Assembly: GCA_021234155.1 (NCBI GenBank)
Contig: JAJEKV010000063.1
Location: 902,947-966,946, forward strand
Direction of reading: 5' to 3'
From: Isoetes taiwanensis
Taxonomy: Eukaryota > Streptophyta > Lycopodiopsida > Isoetales > Isoetaceae
Length of the DNA stretch: 64,000 bases
Positions within the stretch are counted from its first letter, which is position 1. The number at the start of each line of letters is the position of its first letter. Made by a program: the position numbers and the translations under genes. This document shows, one piece after another, positions 57,021-64,000 of the stretch. The notes beneath the pieces were generated by a model that had not been told where the DNA came from, searched no databases, and saw only the letters and a list, made by a program, of their open reading frames with translations.

Positions 57021-57425
57021 CATACTACCCAGTTAAGCCAAGGAAGCTCCTTACCTCATGGATATTCTTGGGCATTGGCCAATCTATAATCGTTTCGATA
57101 TCAGTGGAGATTCCCTCTGCTGTTACTATATGCCCTAAGTACCTATTCTGCTTGTTGTAAGTGGCATCTAGAGAACTCGGAAGAGCCGATGCCGTCTCAA
57201 CTTTTCTAAGATCCTTCGTAAAAAACCCACATGCTCATCTATAGACTTGATATAAACTAGGATATCATCGAAGAATATGATGCCAATATCATCCAAGAAT
57301 CCCTATAGACATCTTTCATCAAATGCATGAATGTTGCCGGTGCATTCGATAAACTAAAAGGTATAATCGTGAACTCATAATGGCCATACTGCATTTAAGA
57401 GGTTGTTTTGTAGATGTCTTACTCC
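57021..57425 (-). pseudogene. Ty3/Gypsy reverse transcriptase fragment
   Basis: On the minus strand, [15 protein letters not shown], an FFDDIL-equivalent (TTCTTCGATGATATCCTAG), a YLGHIV-equivalent and [10 protein letters not shown]-type sequence reproduce the RT core seen at 44.65-44.3 kb. The nucleotide order matches that element with many substitutions and small indels. Both ends are truncated, and the LTRs are absent. It is bounded on the right by the SINE. Confidence 0.8.
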
Positions 57426-57436
57426 TTTAGTCTTTG

Positions 57437-57593
57437 GTCTTTAGTCTAGTGGTAAAACACTAGTCATAGAACATGTATATCTTAAGTTTGAGACCGCTCA
57501 AAAGTCGCACTATATATAAACCCACCCCATGACCTATTGTGGGATTCCTATGGACGTTAAAATAACATCTCTATTTATTATTTATTATTCAGA
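57437..57593 (+). mobile_element. tRNA-derived SINE sharing a 3' end with LINE family B
   Basis: A box A-like TAGTCTAGTGG lies at 57442-57452 and a box B-like GTTTGAGAC at 57486-57494. This spacing suits an internal RNA polymerase III promoter. Box B has T where the consensus GTTCGA has C, probably by deamination. A short tRNA-unrelated middle follows, then CCTATGGACGTTAAAATA at 57547-57564 and a TATT-rich tail to about 57593. The terminal 13 bases GGACGTTAAAATA are identical to those of the LINE at 52.97 kb. Only one copy is in the window, so exact ends are estimates. Confidence 0.6.
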
Positions 57594-59650
57594 TACATTA
57601 CATTCGTGAAATTTTTAATTTCTATTTCATAAAATCAGTTATAAATTTATCACCTATATTTAATTTTATAAATTGATTAATTATAATATGCTAGTTGTCA
57701 AACATTTTCAAATCATTGATTGTTAAATTTATAAAGTCGCTTTATTAATTTAAACTTTATGCTCCTAACTATTCTTTTTTCAAAATTGAATTCTTAGGAA
57801 TATTTGATGACTTTGTTTTTATTTTTATTTGTATTATATTTATTCTGCCAATGATGGACATTGATCACATATCAAATAAAATATCAAATGCTTTTTTAAT
57901 AGCACATAACATATATACGCACTAGAGATTCTTAAACCAATATGAAGTCATGGTAAAATGTTAATAAACAAACAGTATTTTCGTAAAAGTAGCCCCTCTA
58001 GCGAAGTAGTAAAATAGCCACTCTGGTGAAGTAGTCATTCTGATAAGTTTTCTTAATTTTTATTTGAATTGAACTTTCTTATTTAGACATTCCTTTACAT
58101 GCATAAAAAGAGTTTTTTTTATGTGGAATTATCCTTTAACTTCTTGTTTCCGTTGTAGTTATGCTTGATCCGAATAGACAAGTAGTATCTAGCAGACCAT
58201 CGAACCCTAGCAAATCCGGCATTCCCTTAGAGATATTAGCTTCAATTGACCTCATATATTCTCAAATGCCATTACACCAATCCAATTCAATCCTTTAATA
58301 TCAAGAATGCACAAGTGCGGCGTGTATGTCTTATTCTCCAAGCCGAGAATTGCAACCTGCCCATTTAACTCCAATACATGTAGATAGGAATCCAAACGAA
58401 ATTTTGAAATAAATAAGCATCTAGAGGACTGCTTTTGGATATTTCTCCTTGATCAATATTATATTTCAAAAAGACAAGCTTGCCTCCTTCCACAAGGGTG
58501 ATAACATACACAATCCTATCAATCACCACAGCCCCACAAATGAGGTACCAAAGGAATTTTTAGCCATCGTCTTATAGACGAAACAAAGACATGAGACCCT
58601 CCATCTGTAATTAGCACAATAAAATTCATATCTAATCTTCCTTGGGGTATAAAGAAACTGAAATAGGAAGAGCCTCTGAGTTTGAGTCTGGAGATATTAT
58701 TGAAATAAGCGCAGGAAGAACAAACCATTTTTTTTTAAAACAGACCAAAGCTCTAAACTCTAAATCCTAAACCATGAAACCATAAACTTTAAATCCACGG
58801 TATGATTGGGTTACAGTTGAAGATTTTGGAAGGATATATCTTGAACAGATGGGTGACATGGCTGATCATTAACTGATCCCCAGATGAGCATTGCTTCTAT
58901 GTGAGCATACAAAAGCTCTAAACTCTAAACTCTAAAAAATAAAGTGTCATAGTTTGATAAGTGATTGACTTAAAACTATATGAGAATTTCACTATTTATA
59001 AACTCTCAACGCTTTAAAAATACTTCAAAAAAGGTGTTAAATTAAAATTAATTAGAAATAAAATTTATGTTTTTCGTAATAAATATTGAATAGTTTATTA
59101 TTGATGAAATAAATATATATTGAAAATTAAATAAAAATAAACTATTCAAAATTTTTCAATTAAAACATAAACGTAATCATTTTATTCATTTCTTTTAAAC
59201 TTACATTTAAAAAAAAAACAGTATTTAATCATATAGAGTTCATCTTAGGTGAAAATATAATTTCAAATAGATTAAAGTAAAAAAGAATCTAGAAGGCAAT
59301 TTTAGAAAGTAAAAATTTAGTCTAGAAATCAATTTCATAAAAATCAAGAAGAGATAAAAATACATATAATCTTATCATGGCATCCTTCAAAGATATCTAT
59401 TAGATTTGAGTGAGTCCAATTTTTGTTAAATATGTCATTCCACTACCCGAAAGCCAATTAGATCCCCAGCAGAAGCAAGGGACTTATTGTAATCAAATTT
59501 AGAAAGAATGGAAAGCTCATACCATCCCTATCGCTTTCAGGATAAAGCAAGGGCTTGAAGTAGTGACGGATTAGATATAAGCATGTCCAAGTGTGCTTGA
59601 ACAGATATAGATCGAGATCGAGATTGTAGTGGGTTGCGATTTATTTTGAA
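57594..59650. other. AT-rich, no supported gene; telomere-like CTCTAAA units
   Basis: The stretch is AT-rich with no convincing frame. CTCTAAACTCTAAA occurs at about 58751 and CTCTAAACTCTAAACTCTAAA at about 58916-58936. These resemble the plant telomere unit CCCTAAA with one C to T change. A 20 bp segment GCAGACCATCGAACCCTAGC at about 58194 recurs exactly at about 61577. Confidence 0.4.
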
Positions 59651-59654
59651 AACT

Positions 59655-60215
59655 AAAATCAACTCTGGCCATTTCCTTTTTCCCATACCTTCCCTTTTCC
59701 CCTTTCCTCGCACTTTTCCACTTCCTTTTTTTTCCCTTCCCGTTTCCCCCCTTCCCTCTTCCAGTTTTCTCTATGCCCTTTTTCCTTCCCTTCCCCGCTT
59801 CCCCCTCCTTTTTTTTCCCTTTTTCTTTTTCCTTCCTTCTCCCCTCCCTTTTTTTCCTCCCCTTTTTTCGTGTCCTTTTTTACTTCCCTTTTTCTCTTTT
59901 CTCCACCTTTTTCCTCTTCCCCTTTCCCAGGGTCCCTTTTCGTTCCCTCCTCCTCCCCCTTCCTTTTCCTTTTTCCCTTTCCCTTCCCTTCCCTTCTCTC
60001 TATCATTTTCCTCTTTCTCTTTTTCCCTTCCCTTTTCCTCCTTTCCTCACCCTTTCTCTCCTCCTTTTCGTAGTGTCCTTTCTTTCTTCCTTTTCTCCCT
60101 CCTTTCATCCTTTCTGTCATCTTTTCCCTTTTCCTTTTTCCCTTTTACCCATGCCTTTTTGCCTTCGCTTTGCCATTTTCTCCTTCCTTTTCCTTTTCCC
60201 TTCCTCTCAAGAGAT
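59655..60215 (+). repeat. Polypyrimidine tract, about 560 bp
   Basis: The plus strand is almost pure C/T (TTTCCC, CCTTTT, TTCCTT runs) with rare purines; the minus strand is correspondingly A/G. Long open frames on both strands here are an artefact of composition (Pro/Phe/Ser/Leu on one strand, Lys/Glu/Arg/Gly on the other). There is no fixed repeat period. Confidence 0.9.
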
Positions 60216-62099
60216 CAGAGCATGGCCAATCATGGTGGTGGGAAGTCGTATGATATATCTAGGCCTTTCGATGCAATCAGATGATCTCGACCATCCAAAT
60301 TAGGGTTTGATTCATGACATACGCTAAAACTTTATAATAGAAGACTAGTTGAGGTGCCCAGTGTTGCTGGGCTAATGTTGAAAACATGTAAATGATTAAG
60401 CCGCAATATAGGCTATGTTATACTGGAAGTTACAATGTTCGTTGATTTGAAGAAACTAATACAGTGTTGTGGCAAACATTTCTCTTCATTAACTCACTGA
60501 TTTTATTAATTCGAAAAAGTAAACGGGTTCTTGGCAATACTGAGCATTAGAGATTGTGTGTAAACTCGAATGATATATTGAAGTTGCTCATGAATATTGG
60601 CATGGCAAGGTTGTCAAGTTCCTTCTAAAGAGGTATTAAAACCGTGAAATAAACAACAATGAACCTTAGGGTCCATGGAAAATTCATTTCGAAAGGCGTA
60701 GAAACCACTTTAAGTGACCGTCATGGGGATTTTTGATCCATTTCATATCTATGCTTAAGGTATAGAGGAGCACTTGCCTAGTGCAAATTCCATGGTCAAC
60801 ATGCCTTCTAAGAAACTGTATATGTGGGTGTTTTGGATTACCTCTACACGCTCATGGCATATCCCCTTTTTATATATAACTGCAACATTCACACCCCGCC
60901 CCCCAACCGGTTATGGTCTAGGCTTTGAATATATTTGTGATGAGTGTGTAACTTATACCACATGAGTGAAAGCGATTCCAAAATGAAAAAGAAGATATCC
61001 ATTGATTACTGCCATGCTCATAAAAGATTACTATGTATATATCTCTGAAGTTACATTCTCACCAAAAATGGCTCATGCAAAAATACCACATGGTATAAGG
61101 TTTCCTGCCAACATAAAGTATGCTTTCATACTACATATTTTATTTGCCAATGGAATCCGTACTCATTATTTCTAACAATTGCACCTACACAAAGTATTAC
61201 ACTCATACAAAAATGTTGCTCCTTTATACTTCCAAATCCAAGAGTTCCTCATCTGAAGCAATACATGAGGATCTTGTATTCTGTGAGTGAATGTACATGC
61301 ATTTAATATATTACATCGAGATTGTAACAATGATTGATGACACCAAGTGCTTGAGATGCTGAAGGAGACAAATAGGAAGTCTACATCAATAGAAGGCCAG
61401 AGAGCAAAAGAGGAGGGACACGAATTTGCCTATCTAATCCTTTATTATAAAGTTTTAGTGTATGTCGTGCATAAAACCCTAAAACTTTCGACGACCCAGA
61501 TTTCACTTAAAATTTTGGACGGTCCTTGATTTTGTTAGGGTTGCTCATTTAGGGTTTATGGCTTTTTCCTCCTTGCAGACCATCGAACCCTAGCCGCCTT
61601 GGCCAATTTCCTGCTTGGGTGCTCTTCCTTGGTCCCTTCCCAAGGCGCTTGCCCAGCAGCAAACATTTCCTTGCTTCTGATCAAATCCAGCAACAAAATG
61701 GCTACTAGGCTATGGATATGGATTCCGGTTCTCATATCGGCCTTTCTTCATGGAGCACTGCATGTTGCACATCCCGTGATGGCGGATCCGACCCTTTCTT
61801 GAAGCGGCCCCCTGCTTAAAGTAAAGCTTAAGATCTGAGCTTACGGCTATGGCAATATCACTTGCCCCTTTGGATTGGATGGCCGAGAAAGCTCTAGGGT
61901 CCTTTTAAAACAAATCTCGAGTTCTAGGGTTCCGCCTCAAGAGAAAACGTCCTTACCTTTTCTATCGAAATAGAAAGCGAAAGGAGAAGCGGATCGTTAC
62001 CAACGAAGGTAGGTTTCCATTGATCGCCCATTTATCGCTAGCTCTCCATTGCGTTTTTCAATTCCTGTGCATTGTTCTTTGCAGCGGTGATTAGCTGGG
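60216..62099. other. No supported gene
   Basis: Mostly AT-rich single-copy sequence. A plus-strand frame at 61599-61802 begins with a short hydrophobic stretch, but there is no supporting context. The exact 20 bp match to 58194 is at about 61577. Confidence 0.35.
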
Positions 62100-62930
62100 T
62101 CCATAATTTCATCGGGCTAATGTTCACTTGGAGTATCGGTTCCTTCATGAATTTGGGTTTTGTGTAAGTTTTCCAGTTGTCCAAATGGTATATGCTCTGC
62201 GGTAGCTCCATATTATATTGGTGCTTAGGTAGCCAATGGAGGCCTCGGCGCTATTTATGTATTCATAGGATCGGTCGAGTTAGCATCTCCGATCCATCCC
62301 ATTTCCACCGGTTGTCCCTTTGATCAATGGTGAAGCTTTGCGCCATGCTCCAAGTGGCCATTTGTTTGTTGAGCGATAAGGGATATATCGTATAATTCTT
62401 AGGACCCTTTTCCAAATTGTTTTAGCATTTTCACAGTCCCAATAGGTATGAAAGTGGTCTGCTTTGGTTGTCCACACCAAACGCAAAAGGAAATAGCTGA
62501 TAATTTATCTATAGTTTCTCAGCATTGTCTTGTCATTACCTACTAACCAACACCGGATTTTCACCTTGGCATGCCAAAATGCTTTTCCACATTCCGTTAA
62601 GATATAATTTCCTTTGTAATCTTCTCTCAATACCATGTTCTTGAGTTTCTTGAAGAGTCTTGGCGCCTCATTATCTCGATGGCACGCATAATCTTTCCTG
62701 CCCTTGGGGTATAGCTTAGCAAGCCCAGAACACAGGAATGGTTATTTGGAGTTGCCCGAGATGAAGAACACCCTTGAGATCCTGAAACACCCTTGAGAGC
62801 CTGAAACGCTGACAAGTTCTGACCCAATAAACTTCAAGTGGGGACTTTGCTTTTTTGAAATTAGACCTGCTTGCTTCTGCTGCATGCTTTTGCAGTATCA
62901 TTAGAGCGTTCTTGGTTGAAGAACAAAAAA
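62100..62930 (-). pseudogene. L1-type LINE ORF2 3' fragment
   Basis: The minus-strand frame at 62280-62486 reads RLVWTTKADHFHTYWDCEN and AKTIWKRVLR, the conserved H..W.C segment of the Cys/His domain at the C-terminal end of plant L1 ORF2. Upstream minus-strand pieces (FWHAKVKIRCWLVGND, about 62580-62530; GNYILTECGK, about 62610) match the W-K-x-K-I region that precedes it. The 5' and 3' ends are lost. It is closer to LINE family A than to family B. Confidence 0.6.
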
Positions 62931-64000
62931 TTGTGGAAAAGGTATTGAAGATTCACAAGGCAAAAGAAAAGCACTCTGCTAAAGCACAAGCTTAAGTTCT
63001 GCTGCTCATGGAGAAAGTTGAATTGTGCGCAGAAATAATTTTACCGAACTCATTTTGTAGTCAGTGCTCATTTTGTAGTCAGTGCATTCTGGGGAACAAT
63101 TTGCAGCAAGTATATATCGATTCTAAATCATAAAACTGGAATCGTTGGCTTTCATGATGTATTGAAATGTGCAAAAAGCAGCCACAACAGCTCACAACTT
63201 TGGTCAATTCTATGAATAAAGAGCTCCCAGCTTCCTTGGAGCGTACAGTGAAAAAGGAGGTGTCCTTGGTTGCATCAGCTGGAGTGTTAGATCATTTTAA
63301 TCCCTTTAGATACATAAATTTGGGAGATCCTTTGTGCTAGCAACCACCAAGAAAAGAAAATAACCCTGGTGATGTCCTGATAGAGCTGCATGAAGGCTTT
63401 CCCTTGAGCATAAGTACTTTGCTCCTGAAACAGACTTTAAAGCTGCACCAAGCACATTGAGGTTCCAGTCAAGCTTCCAATAGAGCTCCCGATTGAGCTA
63501 GCTCTAGAAAAAGAGCACAATAAATTATGCTGCAGATATCTTTTTCTGAAGAGTTTCAGTATATAATTTCCCATGTTACACCATGTAACATGGGCAGCTC
63601 AAGAAATTATAGACTGTTTCTTCCGCTATAGCCAGAAAGCTCTAGGAAAGCCAGAAAGCTAGAAAGATCTGAGTCCAAATCTCTGATGCCAGGAAGCTAG
63701 ATATCATACAAATGATCATCCTATTTATTTTCTGGGTAACCCTTTATTGTTTTTCACCTACAGCTAACAATGTTTTCTTTCTGCAGCAACTACCATTGTA
63801 GAAGACGCCAATATAGAACATCGTACGTGCAGACAGTGCTGCAGCAACTCCGTGCATGGAAGAAAGTTGGCTTTAAGGTTATATTTGCTTCTTTGTCATG
63901 AAGTACTTATACCAATTATGTTAGGTTTAGCTAATCAGGAGCAAGGGTTTTAGTTTAGGTTATTTGGGTTTTCTATTGGTTGTCTTCTTTTCAGTCAAGA
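62931..64000. other. Unassigned right edge; one candidate exon
   Basis: At 63787-63877 a 91 bp segment follows TTTCTTTCTGCAG and ends AAG before GTTATA, reading in one frame YHCRRRQYRTSYVQTVLQQL then RAWKKVGFK. The acceptor is strong and the peptide plausible, but no neighbour exon is identifiable in the window. The rest of the stretch shows nothing supported. Confidence 0.3.

Noticed and set aside
57437-57510. A functional tRNA gene
   Set aside because: The A and B boxes are present but the sequence does not fold into a cloverleaf by eye and box B is mutated; a SINE head fits better.
59634-60303. Long Pro/Phe/Ser-rich (plus) and Lys/Glu/Arg-rich (minus) reading frames
   Set aside because: They follow directly from the polypyrimidine composition of the tract; no start context, domain or splice support.

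Overview
This is nuclear DNA from a vascular land plant. The evidence is plant-type transposable elements (an L1-type LINE with a DUF4283-like ORF1, a Ty3/Gypsy chromovirus), spliceosomal introns (GTAAGT...TTTAG) and a pseudogene of a plant PGSIP-type GT8 glycosyltransferase. Very low gene density and the mixture of element types would fit a large, repeat-rich genome such as a gymnosperm, but that placement is inference. Almost every recognisable coding sequence is broken. The only long uninterrupted host-like reading frame is at the left edge. 

Layout. 2-943: 3' part of an unrecognised protein gene. 3.3-4.1 kb: minus-strand 3' fragment of a LINE (family B). 7.2-9.0 kb: short unrecognised exons. 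9.05-16.4 kb: nearly full-length but frameshifted L1-type LINE (family A), with ORF1, ORF2, an extra 139-codon ORF after ORF2, and a poly(A) tail. 16.4-17.2 kb: diverged relative of the later tandem repeat. 17.821-24.927 kb: a 7.1 kb terminal-inverted-repeat DNA transposon. On its plus strand it carries a basic protein gene ending in an FCP1/HAD-phosphatase-like domain, and on its minus strand a degenerate transposase-like protein. 26.18-35.71 kb: about 2.75 tandem copies of a 3.45 kb unit that contains minus-strand exons of an unidentified protein. 36-38 kb: degenerate minus-strand reading frames. 38-44.95 kb: remnants of at least two minus-strand Ty3/Gypsy elements, the second with readable RT, RNase H, integrase and chromodomain. 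46.05-47.83 kb: degenerate minus-strand reverse transcriptase/RNase H of the DIRS/Ngaro (tyrosine-recombinase retrotransposon) type. 48.1-53.01 kb: second LINE (family B) with a coiled-coil plus RRM-like ORF1 and a (TTCC)n 3' tail. 53-55.6 kb: local duplications. 55.69-56.54 kb: intron-containing GT8 pseudogene. 57.02-57.6 kb: Gypsy RT fragment abutting a tRNA-derived SINE. 59.65-60.2 kb: long polypyrimidine tract. 62.1-62.9 kb: minus-strand L1 fragment. 

How the parts relate. The two family-B LINE copies and the SINE share a 3' terminal sequence and all end in different short microsatellites. This suggests a LINE and SINE pair using the same 3'-end recognition. The DNA transposon looks like a gene-carrying element with two convergent genes. 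The three tandem units differ mainly at CAG/CTG positions, so some of the apparent divergence may be sequencing error at methylated CHG sites rather than evolution. No RNA genes other than the SINE's tRNA-like head, no CRISPR arrays and no bacterial-type operons were seen.
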